Position numbers and translations under genes: made by a program. Positions 46,684 to 55,655 of a stretch of 64,000 bases of DNA are shown here, one piece after another. Below the pieces are notes generated by a model. That model was not told the origin of the DNA. It worked only from the letters and a program-made list of their open reading frames with translations, and did not search any database. The stretch is from a bacterium (Candidatus Blackallbacteria) CG13_big_fil_rev_8_21_14_2_50_49_14 (GTDB lineage Bacteria > Cyanobacteriota > Sericytochromatia > UBA7694), in assembly GCA_002783405.1 (NCBI GenBank), contig PFGG01000065.1, positions 186,001 through 250,000 of the forward strand, read 5' to 3'. Each line of letters begins with the position of its first letter. The first letter of the stretch is position 1.

Positions 46684-47472
46684 ATGGCCAGACCACAACG
46701 CATTTCAAATTCAGATATTCTTCAGGCGGCACGTTCCGTATTGGCTGAATTCGGCCCCCAACAGCTGACCCTCGAAGCCGTGGGCCAAAAAGTGGGTCTG
46801 GTGCCAGGCACCTTGATGCAGCGTTTTGGCTCCAAGCGCGGGCTTCTGCTCACCCTTTTACGGGCCCGCCAAGAAGAGATCCCCCAGGTCTTTAGCCAGG
46901 CCCGCAGCCAACAGCGCAACCCCTTGAATGCACTTTATCTGGCTTGCCAAAACCTGTATCAGGAATTTCAAACGCCCCAGATTTTGAATCACCATTTAAG
47001 TTTTTTGCAAACCGATCTTCACGATCCTGAATTTCGAGAGGCTGTTGTTTTGCAAGCCCAAACTCTGATTCAGGAACTTGAAAACAGTTTAAAAGCCGCA
47101 GCGATTGCCGAACTGCTCAGCACGGGCCCCAGCAAGCCCCGCGCCCAACAACTCTATCAGAGTTTGCAGGGCTGTCTATTGCACTGGGCACTCCTGGAGC
47201 CCGAACCCTTGCCGCGCGCAATTAAACGCAGCCTGCAAACCATGCTCCAGCTTTGGCAGCCGACAGGCTTCAGTGCCCCGCCGGAAGCCCCCGAACCGCA
47301 ACCCCAGGTCACACCGGCCGTCGAAATATCCCCCTTGGTCAGTCTGCTGCGTGAGGCCCCCGATGAAGAGCTCAAAGCCTATAAACCCAAAGCTGAAAAA
47401 AGCAAAGATAAAAAATCAGGCAAGAAAAAAGACAAGAAAAAGAACAAGAAAAAAGCCCTTAAGCAAGCTTAA
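46684..47472 (+). CDS. TetR-family regulator with lysine-rich tail
   Basis: 262 residues. The N-terminal helix-turn-helix (ILQAARSVLAEFGPQQLTLEAVGQKVGLVPGTLMQRFGSKRGLLLTLL) is clear, followed by a helical ligand domain to about 200. The C terminus is an unusual Pro-rich stretch plus some 30 residues that are mostly lysine. The promoter is so close that the mRNA is probably leaderless. The target genes are unknown. Confidence 0.85.
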   Translation: MARPQRISNSDILQAARSVLAEFGPQQLTLEAVGQKVGLVPGTLMQRFGSKRGLLLTLLRARQEEIPQVFSQARSQQRNPLNALYLACQNLYQEFQTPQILNHHLSFLQTDLHDPEFREAVVLQAQTLIQELENSLKAAAIAELLSTGPSKPRAQQLYQSLQGCLLHWALLEPEPLPRAIKRSLQTMLQLWQPTGFSAPPEAPEPQPQVTPAVEISPLVSLLREAPDEELKAYKPKAEKSKDKKSGKKKDKKKNKKKALKQA

Positions 47473-47500
47473 GCGCCTTTTTCAAAATTTTCAAACCGAT

Positions 47501-48115
47501 TTATTTGCTTAAAAAGAGCTCAAATACTTCACCAAAATCTTTGCGCACATAGGTCTTGTGCATTTGCTTGAGCCAGTTGAAACTGTATTGATTGACCGCA
47601 TCGAACTGTTCCTGCAAATTGATTTCAGCCTTGTTCACCCGGCCCAGGGTTGTCGTTGCCACCTCTAAACTCTTATGCCCGAATGCTTGATAGCGTTCAT
47701 TTTCATACTGAATTTCAGCAATTTTAAGCAGAGATTTATACAGGTCTTTCAAAAGCTCAATCTGTTTTTTATTGACATCAATAGAATAGCTTTTTTCACC
47801 CATTACAAATTTGATTTCAATATCCAAATCAATCGTGCCTGCGGTTTCGAGCAAAACATGGCTGAGCGGATAATGCGCATAGCTGAGACGGCGCAAAGTA
47901 CGCTTTTTACTCACCGCACTGGTGCCATCGAGATGAATCAAAGCCAGATTGGTAAAACAATATTCATCGGATTTGGATTTGATCAGGAAGTAGATTTTTT
48001 CGCCTTCCTCATGCATCACATAATCATCAGAATCCGTTTTATTAAAATCTTCGGGACTGATGACACTGCCAATATCACTGATGCCCAAGGCATCTGCGGC
48101 TAATTTTCCAAACAT
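47501..48115 (-). CDS. PH-domain protein, YvbH type
   Basis: 204 residues from the ATG at 48115 (AAAGGA upstream). Residues ~1-125 form a bacterial PH domain (FGKLAADALGISDIGSVISPEDFNKTDSDDYVMHEEGEKIYFLIKSKSDEYCFTN, AVSKKRTLRRL, DLDIEIKF). A C-terminal helical YvbH-type oligomerisation region (RVNKAEINLQEQFDAVNQYSFNWL) follows. It is close to Bacillus YvbH in layout. The function is not known. Confidence 0.87.
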   Translation of the reverse strand: MFGKLAADALGISDIGSVISPEDFNKTDSDDYVMHEEGEKIYFLIKSKSDEYCFTNLALIHLDGTSAVSKKRTLRRLSYAHYPLSHVLLETAGTIDLDIEIKFVMGEKSYSIDVNKKQIELLKDLYKSLLKIAEIQYENERYQAFGHKSLEVATTTLGRVNKAEINLQEQFDAVNQYSFNWLKQMHKTYVRKDFGEVFELFLSK

Positions 48116-48340
48116 TTTTGCACCCATCCTTTTGCAGTTGTTGAGACCCGCAACAGTCTACCCCAAATCCGAGAGCGGATCAATCAAACCTGGGCCGCAG
48201 CAATCGCAGGAACCTCACTTCAAAAACATCCGTTTCTGACGAAATGTTTTGGCAAAAGCAGGTACTGTTTGTGGCTTCACCCTCTGGTTCTGTGCTCAGC
48301 AAGGTTCAAGCAACCCTATTTCATTGCACATTTTTAGTCC

Positions 48341-49207
48341 TCAAAGATAACGCACATAAATCCCACCCCCTGGAGAGTCAGAAATAAACCCCCAGTCAAA
48401 TTCACGGGTTTCAGCCAAAATCTGCCTCAACCAGGCTTTTTCAAGCAGCTTGATTCGGGCCTGATTTCCACCCCAGGGGTCCTCAATTGGATCGGGGTCT
48501 TCAAATCTGATCGTGAGCATATCAGGCTTATCGCCCTTAAAACAAACGCTCAAATTCACAACCATTTCCCCCAAGTGAGGAGAAACCTCAAGCCGCCAAG
48601 TTCTCCAAGGAGGATTGTCCACCTCAAGCACAGCTCTTTTCCCCACCTCAGAAGCTAAAAACCGTTCTGGGGTGGTTTGAGGCCCCAAACGAAAATCTGG
48701 CTGGGTAAAGCTCCATTCCCCCGTAAGCCGATCAAGAATACCCACTGCAGAACCCTGCTCAACCAAACTCTGCGACTCTGCTTTTTTAGTTTTTTGTCGC
48801 TGGCTCCACTTTCGGTAACGCTTGGCAAGTCTCTTTGCCAGCACCTGAATATTTTGCTGATCGTCAGTGACATGGTAAAGCGTTGGGTAGTCAGCAAACA
48901 GAGCTTGAAAATCCTCAAGATAATGCTCTGATTCATAGTAGACATGCGCAAAGGCGTTGCCCTCTGCGTTGAGATCTTCTTCAGTAAAAACACCCTCACA
49001 ATAAGCTTCTAAAAACTTCCGCCCCGAAAGTTCTCCCTTGATCACCCCTGCAACAGCCTCAGGTGAATTTTCAAGATGAAGAGCTCCCGCCCACCCCTGT
49101 CCAAAACACCAGGCCAAGAACATACCAATATGCGTTCCTGCATTTTCAGCTGGCAAGTCCTTAGGATAATCTGCTTGAAGATGCCATTTGATTTTATCGT
49201 AAGCCAT
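48341..49207 (-). CDS. DUF7832-like domain protein with C-terminal unknown domain
   Basis: 288 residues from the ATG at 49207, since GGGAGG falls just before it and inside an upstream in-frame extension. The N-terminal ~130 residues (MAYDKIKWH, AGTHIGMFLAWCFGQGW, GRKFLEAYCEGVFTEEDLNAEGNAFAHVYYESEHYLEDF) match a small domain often found in predicted immunity-like or standalone proteins, which I recall as DUF7832. The C-terminal ~150 residues are a mixed domain of unknown kind. An inverted repeat sits just upstream (49243-49264). Confidence 0.65.
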   Translation of the reverse strand: MAYDKIKWHLQADYPKDLPAENAGTHIGMFLAWCFGQGWAGALHLENSPEAVAGVIKGELSGRKFLEAYCEGVFTEEDLNAEGNAFAHVYYESEHYLEDFQALFADYPTLYHVTDDQQNIQVLAKRLAKRYRKWSQRQKTKKAESQSLVEQGSAVGILDRLTGEWSFTQPDFRLGPQTTPERFLASEVGKRAVLEVDNPPWRTWRLEVSPHLGEMVVNLSVCFKGDKPDMLTIRFEDPDPIEDPWGGNQARIKLLEKAWLRQILAETREFDWGFISDSPGGGIYVRYL

Positions 49208-49242
49208 CCCGCCTCCCAAAATGCATAAAAACCTTTCAAATA

Positions 49243-49264
49243 CACATGATTAGCTTATCATGTG
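49243..49264. promoter_or_regulatory. inverted repeat, possible operator between divergent genes
   Basis: CACATGAT (49243-49250), six bases, ATCATGTG (49257-49264): a perfect 8-bp inverted repeat. It lies between a minus-strand TTGACA (49272-49277) and the start of the DUF7832-like gene, so a regulator bound here could block that gene. Confidence 0.45.
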
Positions 49265-49297
49265 CCTACATTGTCAAGCACAGTTCCTGCCCTGCGC

Positions 49298-49341
49298 TTG
49301 ACAAAGAATAATCAGCCTGAGTATCTTAGTGATTAATCACT
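49298..49341 (+). promoter_or_regulatory. promoter and palindromic operator of the TetR-ABC exporter operon
   Basis: TTGACA (49298-49303), 18 bp, TATCTT (49322-49327), directly followed by the perfect palindrome AGTGATTAATCACT (49328-49341) over the expected transcription start. This placement fits self-repression by the TetR regulator encoded 27 bp downstream. Confidence 0.65.
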
Positions 49342-49367
49342 CACCTCTAGAAGCCATGGGTTGAAAC

Positions 49368-50048
49368 ATGCCAGCCAAAACAGAGACCCCCCTGCCCGAT
49401 TTTTCAGCTGAACTCGAAAATCTCTACCCAGATTTTGCACAGCTGACGCCCGGACAAAAACGCATTCTCAATGCCGCCCTCGAGCTTTTTGCCGAAAAAG
49501 GCTATGCTGCCACCTCAACAGGTGCGATCGCCAAGCAGGCAGGTGTCGCCGAAGGGCTTATTTTTAAGCATTTCCGCAATAAAAAAGAACTGCTTTTGCA
49601 ATTGGCCCGCCCCCTGCTGCTTGAATTCTTTTTTCCCCTAAGCGTTCGCCGGATTCAAGCCATTTTGACGCAGGAATACCATCATTTAAAAGAATTATTG
49701 GAAGCCCTCCTGCGCGAACGCCTGGCCTTCGTGCGCCAGCACCACCGCCTGCTGCGCCTGATATTACAGGAAATCTGGCTGCACCCTGAACTCTTTGAGA
49801 GCCTGAAAGAACAGTTTCAAAAACACCTGCAGCCCACTCTCGAAGCCCAATTGAAAGCTTTTCAAGCCCGTGGCGAGATCCGTGAAATGGCGTTTAGTTC
49901 CTGTCTGCGACTGATTCTCTCCAATGTCATGGGGCTGATCATCTCGCGCGTGCTGCTTTTTCCAGAACAGCAGGAACCTGAAGAGCAGGATATTCAACAG
50001 ACCCTGCAAACCCTGGTTCAGGGGCTGGCCCCGGAGCCCAAAACATGA
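49368..50048 (+). CDS. TetR-family repressor of the adjacent ABC exporter
   Basis: 226 residues. N-terminal HTH (RILNAALELFAEKGYAATSTGAIAKQAGVAEGLIFKHFRNKKELLLQL) and a helical C-terminal ligand domain. It is the first gene of a four-gene operon whose other products form an exporter, and its stop overlaps the HlyD start by 4 bp. A palindrome over its own promoter fits autoregulation, as for YbhR/CecR-type systems. Confidence 0.9.
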   Translation: MPAKTETPLPDFSAELENLYPDFAQLTPGQKRILNAALELFAEKGYAATSTGAIAKQAGVAEGLIFKHFRNKKELLLQLARPLLLEFFFPLSVRRIQAILTQEYHHLKELLEALLRERLAFVRQHHRLLRLILQEIWLHPELFESLKEQFQKHLQPTLEAQLKAFQARGEIREMAFSSCLRLILSNVMGLIISRVLLFPEQQEPEEQDIQQTLQTLVQGLAPEPKT

Positions 50049-51193
50049 AGAAGCCCTTGATTCCCCTGATCCTTCTGCTTGTGGGCACGGCCTGCTGGAC
50101 AGGCTGGAATTATACCCATCCTGAGGCTGCAGAAAGGGGCCTGATCGCCTCGGGCACCCTTGAGTCCACCCCGATTGATCTGGCCTCACGTCTGGGGGGG
50201 CGTGTCACCCAGGTTTTGGCAAAAGAAGGCCAGTTGCTGAAAAAAAATCAGGTGTTGATGCGTTTTGATGCCCGCGAACTGGAAGCCCAAACCCAACAGG
50301 TTCAGGCCCAGGAAAAAGCAGCACGCGCCCAGGTGTCACTGCTCAAAGCAGGCGCACGCACTGAAGATATTCAGGGCGCCCAAGCCGCTTTGCAGGCCGC
50401 AGAATTGCGCGTCAGTGAACTCAAGAGCGGCAGCCGGCGGGCAGAAAAAGAACGGGCAGGGGCTGAAGTCGCCAACCGTTTAAGCCAGGTAGAACTGGCT
50501 GAAAAAGAATATGCCCGTCTGGCTGAACTGGTGGCCCATTCAGCGGTTCCCAGCCAAAAACTGGATCAAGCCCGCCAAGCCCTGCAATCAGCACAAAGCG
50601 GTCTGCTTCAGGCCCAAAAGAATCAGGAATTGGTTCTGGAAGGCAGCCGCAGTGAGGAAATCGCCATTGCCAGCCAACAAGCCCGCCAGCAAAGAGCCCA
50701 ACTGAATAAATTGCAAAATGGGGTTCGCCCTCAGGAAATCCAGGTCGCAGAAGCCAATCTCAAACAGATTCAGGCCCAGGCCGAGCAATTGCGCGTGCGT
50801 TTACAGGAGGCCAGTATTCTCTCACCCTGCTCCTGTCTTTTAAGTGTCTTGGGCGCAGAACAGGGTGAACTGGTGAGCGCAGGCAGCCCCGTACTCACCC
50901 TGCTGGATCCCGAAGATTTATGGGTCAAGGTCTATCTTTCGCCCCTTGAACTCAAGCAAGTTCAACTCAATCAAAAGGTTTGGCTGCGCGTCGATGCCTG
51001 GCCCAAGCAAAGTTTTGCAGGCCAGGTGGTGTATATTTCAGCCACAGCTGAATTTACTCCCCGCAATATTCAAACCCGCGAAGAACGGATTCATCAGGTT
51101 TTTGCCATCAAAGTTGCTGTCAGGCAGTCAGAGCCTAAACTTTTTGCGGGCATGCCCGTCGATGTGCATTGGGAAAAGCCCCCATATGAGTGA
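50045..51193 (+). CDS. HlyD-type membrane fusion protein of ABC exporter
   Basis: 382 residues. One N-terminal membrane helix (4-20), a split lipoyl/barrel-sandwich domain (GTLESTPIDLASRLGGRVTQVLAKEGQLLKKNQVLMRFD and SILSPCSCLLSVLGAEQGELVSAGSPVLTLLD) and a long coiled-coil hairpin (about 80-250). It resembles YbhG. It would link the inner-membrane ABC transporter to an outer-membrane exit duct; no TolC gene is in the window. The Cys-Ser-Cys in the second lipoyl half is unusual. Confidence 0.9.
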   Translation: MKKPLIPLILLLVGTACWTGWNYTHPEAAERGLIASGTLESTPIDLASRLGGRVTQVLAKEGQLLKKNQVLMRFDARELEAQTQQVQAQEKAARAQVSLLKAGARTEDIQGAQAALQAAELRVSELKSGSRRAEKERAGAEVANRLSQVELAEKEYARLAELVAHSAVPSQKLDQARQALQSAQSGLLQAQKNQELVLEGSRSEEIAIASQQARQQRAQLNKLQNGVRPQEIQVAEANLKQIQAQAEQLRVRLQEASILSPCSCLLSVLGAEQGELVSAGSPVLTLLDPEDLWVKVYLSPLELKQVQLNQKVWLRVDAWPKQSFAGQVVYISATAEFTPRNIQTREERIHQVFAIKVAVRQSEPKLFAGMPVDVHWEKPPYE

Positions 51194-52139
51194 ATACGCG
51201 ATTGAAATGCAGGAATTGACCAAGCGCTATGGTGAGACCACCGTGGTCAACCAACTGAGCCTGAAGGTCAAACGTGGCGAAATATTTGGCTTTTTAGGCC
51301 CCAATGGCTCAGGCAAATCCACCACCATGCGCATGCTCTGCGGGATTTTACCCCCCAGTGGGGGAGAAGCCTCGGTACTGGGTTTCAATATTCGCACCCA
51401 GGCCAAACAAATTCGCCCCAGAATTGGCTATATGTCGCAAAAGTTCAGCCTATATGAAGACTTAAGCGTGCGCGAAAATCTTGAATTTTTTGCCGCTGTC
51501 TATGGGGTAACAGGCCCCCAGGCTCCGCAACGCAAACGGGAAGTACTGGAACTTACCCATTTAAGCGGGCGCGAGCAACAATTGGCAGCCCATCTTTCCG
51601 GGGGTTGGAAACAGCGACTGGGGCTGGCCTGCTCGCTGCTGCACAACCCCGACCTGATTTTTCTCGATGAGCCGACAGCAGGGATTGACCCTGTCGCCCG
51701 GCGGGAGCTTTGGGATTTGCTCTTTACCCTGGCCAGTGCGGGCAAAACCCTCTTCGTTTCAACCCACTATATGGATGAAGCCGAACGTTGCAGTCAAATC
51801 GGCTATATTTATCTCTCCAATCTGATTGTTTCAGGCCAGCCTGAAAGCTTAAAAAACCAGCATGCCACCCCCGAAACGGGGTGGCGCAGAATCGAGATCA
51901 GTGGCGAACCGATCATGAAAGCCTATAACCTGCTGCAAGCCCGCTCCGACCTGCGCGATGTCACTTTTTTTGGTCAAAGCCTGCACCTGCTGATTCAAAA
52001 CAGCCTGACGGAGGCCGAACTGATCGGCTTTCTTGAGGCCGAGGGTTTGCAGGAGATCGAATGGCGTGAAATCCGGCCCAGTCTTGAAGATGTTTTTCTC
52101 GATCTGACCCGGGAAGCCGACAGGCAACGCCATGCATAA
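51186..52139 (+). CDS. ABC transporter ATP-binding protein
   Basis: 317 residues from the ATG at 51186, overlapping the HlyD gene by 8 bp; a longer open frame upstream is a shadow. Walker A GPNGSGKST, Q-loop MSQKFSLYEDL, signature LSGGWKQRL, Walker B LIFLDEPTAGIDP and the H-loop STHYMDEAERC are intact. The C-terminal ~75 residues are the extension common to drug/polymer exporters. It powers the permease encoded next. Confidence 0.93.
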   Translation: MSEYAIEMQELTKRYGETTVVNQLSLKVKRGEIFGFLGPNGSGKSTTMRMLCGILPPSGGEASVLGFNIRTQAKQIRPRIGYMSQKFSLYEDLSVRENLEFFAAVYGVTGPQAPQRKREVLELTHLSGREQQLAAHLSGGWKQRLGLACSLLHNPDLIFLDEPTAGIDPVARRELWDLLFTLASAGKTLFVSTHYMDEAERCSQIGYIYLSNLIVSGQPESLKNQHATPETGWRRIEISGEPIMKAYNLLQARSDLRDVTFFGQSLHLLIQNSLTEAELIGFLEAEGLQEIEWREIRPSLEDVFLDLTREADRQRHA

Positions 52140-53262
52140 AATATTTGCGATCTTTATCAAGGAATGGCTGCATATTCGCCGCGACCGTCTGACCCTGGCC
52201 ATGATGTTTATGATTCCCGTTATGCAGCTGACGCTGTTTGGCTTTGCCATCAATATGGACGTGCAGCATATGAAAACGATTATCTGGGATCAGGATCAGC
52301 GCCAGGCCAGTCGGGAGTTGATCAAAAACTTTACCAATACCGGCTATTTTGACCAGGTTGCCACTGCCCATTCTGAACACGAGGTGACCCAGGCCCTGCT
52401 GATGGGCAAGGCCTGGGTCGGTCTGATTATTCCCCCCGATTATTCACGCAAACTGCTGCGCAATCAGCCCGCAGATGTTTTGGTTCTGGTCGATGGTTCC
52501 AACTCCACAGTCGCCAACCAGGCCCTGAACCTCTCACGCAGCATTGGCCAACTCAACTCGATCAAGGTGCTGCAAGAGCGCATGCGCCGGGTTTTGGGCA
52601 GTGGAGCCAGCTTTCGCGAAGCCGTTGAAATCCGGCCCAAAACCCTGTTTAACCCCGAGCTGAAAAGCCGTAATTTTATGATTCCAGGGCTGCTGGGGGT
52701 GATCATGCAATTGGTGACCGTGATGCTGACTGCCTTTTCGATTGTGCGTGAACGGGAAAAGGGCACCCTTGAACAATTGATTGTCACGCCCGTGAATCCA
52801 GCCCAGGTCATTTTGGGAAAACTCAGCCCCTATTTCCTGATTGGCCTGCTCAATATGCTGATGGTGATTGGGCTGATGGTCTTTCTCTTTGGCGTGCCCA
52901 TTGCCGGAAGTTTGGCTTTGCTGATGGGGCTTTCTGTGTTTTTTATTTTGGCTTCGCTGGGCATCGGCCTCTTGATCTCGACGGTATCACAAAACCAGGT
53001 GCAGGCCCTGCAGTTCACCCTGCTGGTCTTTTTACCCTCGATGATGCTCTCAGGTTTTATTTTTCCACGCGAATCCATGCCCTGGCTGATTTCCAGCCTG
53101 GGCCTGCTGATCCCACTTACCTATTTCGTAGAAATTCTGCGCGGCATCGTGCTGCGCGGTGTGGGGCTGGAAGCCCTCTGGCAGCATGTCATTCCGGTCA
53201 TTCTCTTCGGCCTGGTGCTGATTGTCGTCAGCGTGCTGCGTTTTCGCCGCAGCCTGGCCTAA
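52132..53262 (+). CDS. ABC-2 type permease
   Basis: 376 residues. An N-terminal helix (LAMMFMIPVMQLTLFGFAI), a large periplasmic domain (about 45-175) and five further membrane helices toward the C terminus (GVIMQLVTVMLTAFSIVREREKGTLEQLIVTP through IPVILFGLVLIVVSVL). This is the YbhS/YbhR/YhhJ layout. It overlaps the ATPase gene by 8 bp. With one permease gene, the transporter would be a homodimer. The exported compound is unknown. Confidence 0.92.
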   Translation: MHKIFAIFIKEWLHIRRDRLTLAMMFMIPVMQLTLFGFAINMDVQHMKTIIWDQDQRQASRELIKNFTNTGYFDQVATAHSEHEVTQALLMGKAWVGLIIPPDYSRKLLRNQPADVLVLVDGSNSTVANQALNLSRSIGQLNSIKVLQERMRRVLGSGASFREAVEIRPKTLFNPELKSRNFMIPGLLGVIMQLVTVMLTAFSIVREREKGTLEQLIVTPVNPAQVILGKLSPYFLIGLLNMLMVIGLMVFLFGVPIAGSLALLMGLSVFFILASLGIGLLISTVSQNQVQALQFTLLVFLPSMMLSGFIFPRESMPWLISSLGLLIPLTYFVEILRGIVLRGVGLEALWQHVIPVILFGLVLIVVSVLRFRRSLA

Positions 53263-53265
53263 AAC

Positions 53266-53784
53266 CTATTCAGCAGCGTTTACAAAACGCTCCCGCTCCA
53301 GGGCACGGGGAAAGAGAATTTCATTTTCTTTGTACATATGTTGGCAAAGATCAGCATCAAAAGCTTGTAGTGCCTGCATCAAGGCTTGATTTTCAGTTTG
53401 TACATAATCCTGGGTGAGTTTGCGCATCAGTCCCAGCATCTGCTCTGCGCTGTCATGCTCATAGACCATCACCCGAATCGGATGGGCCACGGTGCCACAG
53501 TGCATTTCTACGGGTTCCTGGGTTTCAAGCAATTGCCGACAATAGGGAAAAAGCACCTGTTCTTCTTTTTGCAAATGCATCAATAAATCGGAGTAGAGAC
53601 CACAAAAAAGCTCCATCAAAGGTGCCCATTGCTGATCTTGCTTGCTCAAACGCTTCAATTGCTCCAAAATCACAGGGCCCTGCCCACGGATATAGGCATG
53701 GTGGGTATCTTCAAGATGGTCACAGAGCCCGGTCAGGTCCAAGCCCTGTAAATCTTCCCCCGGAGATAAAATCTGAACTGTCAT
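53266..53784 (-). CDS. hemerythrin-like di-iron protein (RIC/YtfE-like without ScdA N-domain)
   Basis: 172 residues. The helical bundle has histidines and acids at iron-ligand positions: CDHLEDTHHAYI, DLLMHLQKEEQVLFPY, MVYEHDSA and CQHMYKENEILFPRAL. These HxxxE-type motifs match the RIC/YtfE/ScdA family of iron-sulfur repair proteins. The Cys-containing ScdA N-terminal domain is missing. A role in nitric-oxide or oxidative damage repair is inferred from the family. Confidence 0.86.
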   Translation of the reverse strand: MTVQILSPGEDLQGLDLTGLCDHLEDTHHAYIRGQGPVILEQLKRLSKQDQQWAPLMELFCGLYSDLLMHLQKEEQVLFPYCRQLLETQEPVEMHCGTVAHPIRVMVYEHDSAEQMLGLMRKLTQDYVQTENQALMQALQAFDADLCQHMYKENEILFPRALERERFVNAAE

Positions 53785-53898
53785 ACAAAAAGCGCTCCTT
53801 CAGGCAAATCAATCTGCGTTCATTCTGACACAGCCCCTGAACGCAAAACTTGATCTACAACAAAGACAAATCTTGATCCAGAACAAGAAGTACCTGCT

Positions 53899-55488
53899 TC
53901 AAACAATATCCTTGCCGACCAAAGCCAAACTTTGCAAAGCCGTGCGCCGGGCATGGCGCTGCTTGATTGGGCTATGCAGAAAGCGGTTCAAACCCGCCAG
54001 CAATTCGGCTTGAAAACGTGGGTCGAGCGCAGCATATTCTGAACGCAGGGCTTGAGAGGTTTTGAGCAGATGGGCCGAAAAAATCGGAACCCCCAGACCA
54101 TGATCCAAGAGAAGCTGATCGGTTTCTGCCCAAAAGCGTTCAGGATCAGCCACGAACCAGGCCTCTGAACGGTTCTCTTGGGTGAGATAGGGGGTATTGC
54201 GGCCATAAAAGGCAGCCAGTTGCAACAAACCCTGGGGCCAGAGTTGTGGCCAGGCGCGACAGATTTGATGTACGGCCTGGGCAAAGGTCAGAGCATGGGT
54301 TAAATCCAGCCAACCCATATTTTCACTGACAGGATTCTCAGTCGCGGCCTGAAAACGCAGGTCAAAAGACAGCAGACTGTGGGCATTGGCAGCCAAAAGG
54401 CTTTGATAAATCGCCTCCGGACGATAAAGCTTGGCGCTTTCAAACAGCCATTCAAAGGCTGCTTTGGGGGAAGCCCCGAGCAAGGCCTCAGGTTCAGGCG
54501 GAGAAGCTTGAGAGCCCCATTCAGGCAAAGCCTGAAGCTTTGCCAAGGCAGGTGCATAGGCACGAAACGCTGGCAAAAGCTCTTCTCGGGTAGCAAAACA
54601 AAGGGAACGCACAAGCGCTTTGAGCAAAGGCCCTTCAAGCTCTGAACCCAAGCGTTGAATCAATTCTCGGGTTTTCAAGAGATAGATCAGACTGTGACCA
54701 AAATCCAGATAGTGGCTGAGTGCAAATTCTGCCAAGGTCTCTTCAAGTTCAGCAAAATGCAGGCCACGGGCCAAGGCATCATTCAGCAAGGCCTGGGCCT
54801 GGGCTTCCTCTTCATTTTCAAGGGCCTTCTGCAGGGCCTGAGACGCATAGGGGCTGCGCGCCTGAGAATACGGGAAAACGGGTTCGCGCAAAACATCCAA
54901 AGCCAAATGATCAAGTGCTTCTGTCAAGGCAATCAGACGATCCGCCTGTTTTTCTGAGCGATCGGCAAGTTGAATCCAATCCGCTGCCGCCGCATAGGCA
55001 TGGCCAAAGCCAAATTCCAAATGTGCATGACTCCAAAAGATGGCATCACGCAAGCTCAGCACCGGATCAAAGCCTTCAAAATCAAGCCGCGCCAATTCCC
55101 GCGATAAACGCCCGTATTGTCTTTTTTCAAAGGCTTGGCGTAGATTTTCTTTCAACTGCGTTTCGCGTTGTGCACGATCAGGGGGGCTGAAGTCGAGCCA
55201 AACCTGCCCTGCTTCTATTCGGGCCGGGTAGGTGCGCACGCTGTCCTGCCCCACCAAGGCCTTGCCATTTTTTAAGTCAAATTTCCAATTGTGCCAATGG
55301 CAGGTCAAACTACACTGGGCTGCATTCAAGGCGCCTTGCAGCAAAGGATAGCCCTCATGGGGGCAACGGTTGTCGAGCGCGTAAACTTCCCCCTGGCTCA
55401 TAAATACAGCAATTTGACGGGTGCCCTCGCGCACCAGAATTCGCCCTTTGCTTTCTAACTCAGCTACAAAACCAACCGCTTTCCACAT
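53899..55488 (-). CDS. Rieske [2Fe-2S] domain fused to a large helical domain
   Basis: 529 residues. The Rieske domain occupies ~1-100 with ligands Cys42-x-His44 (RCPHEGYPL) and Cys63-x2-His66 (CHWHNWKF). The remaining ~420 residues are helical and contain recurrent histidines (FWSHAHLEFGFGHAY, LSHYLDFGHS, LDLTHALTFAQAVHQI). No standard ring-hydroxylase catalytic domain is seen. The His-rich repeats loosely recall questin-oxidase-like proteins, a weak guess. It is probably a soluble oxidoreductase with an unknown second metal or cofactor site. Confidence 0.78.
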   Translation of the reverse strand: MWKAVGFVAELESKGRILVREGTRQIAVFMSQGEVYALDNRCPHEGYPLLQGALNAAQCSLTCHWHNWKFDLKNGKALVGQDSVRTYPARIEAGQVWLDFSPPDRAQRETQLKENLRQAFEKRQYGRLSRELARLDFEGFDPVLSLRDAIFWSHAHLEFGFGHAYAAAADWIQLADRSEKQADRLIALTEALDHLALDVLREPVFPYSQARSPYASQALQKALENEEEAQAQALLNDALARGLHFAELEETLAEFALSHYLDFGHSLIYLLKTRELIQRLGSELEGPLLKALVRSLCFATREELLPAFRAYAPALAKLQALPEWGSQASPPEPEALLGASPKAAFEWLFESAKLYRPEAIYQSLLAANAHSLLSFDLRFQAATENPVSENMGWLDLTHALTFAQAVHQICRAWPQLWPQGLLQLAAFYGRNTPYLTQENRSEAWFVADPERFWAETDQLLLDHGLGVPIFSAHLLKTSQALRSEYAALDPRFQAELLAGLNRFLHSPIKQRHARRTALQSLALVGKDIV

Positions 55489-55655
55489 GTGCTTGCCTCC
55501 TGAAAATGGATTTGATTTCAGTCTGACAGAGAAACAATAAAAGTCAAAATCGTTTATTTTTTTAATTTTAATTGTTATTAACTATTAAAAAATATTTTGA
55601 AAGTTTCAGAAGTTTAAGCTAAAATCCAAACAGCTCAGTTTTGATGGAGAGAATG

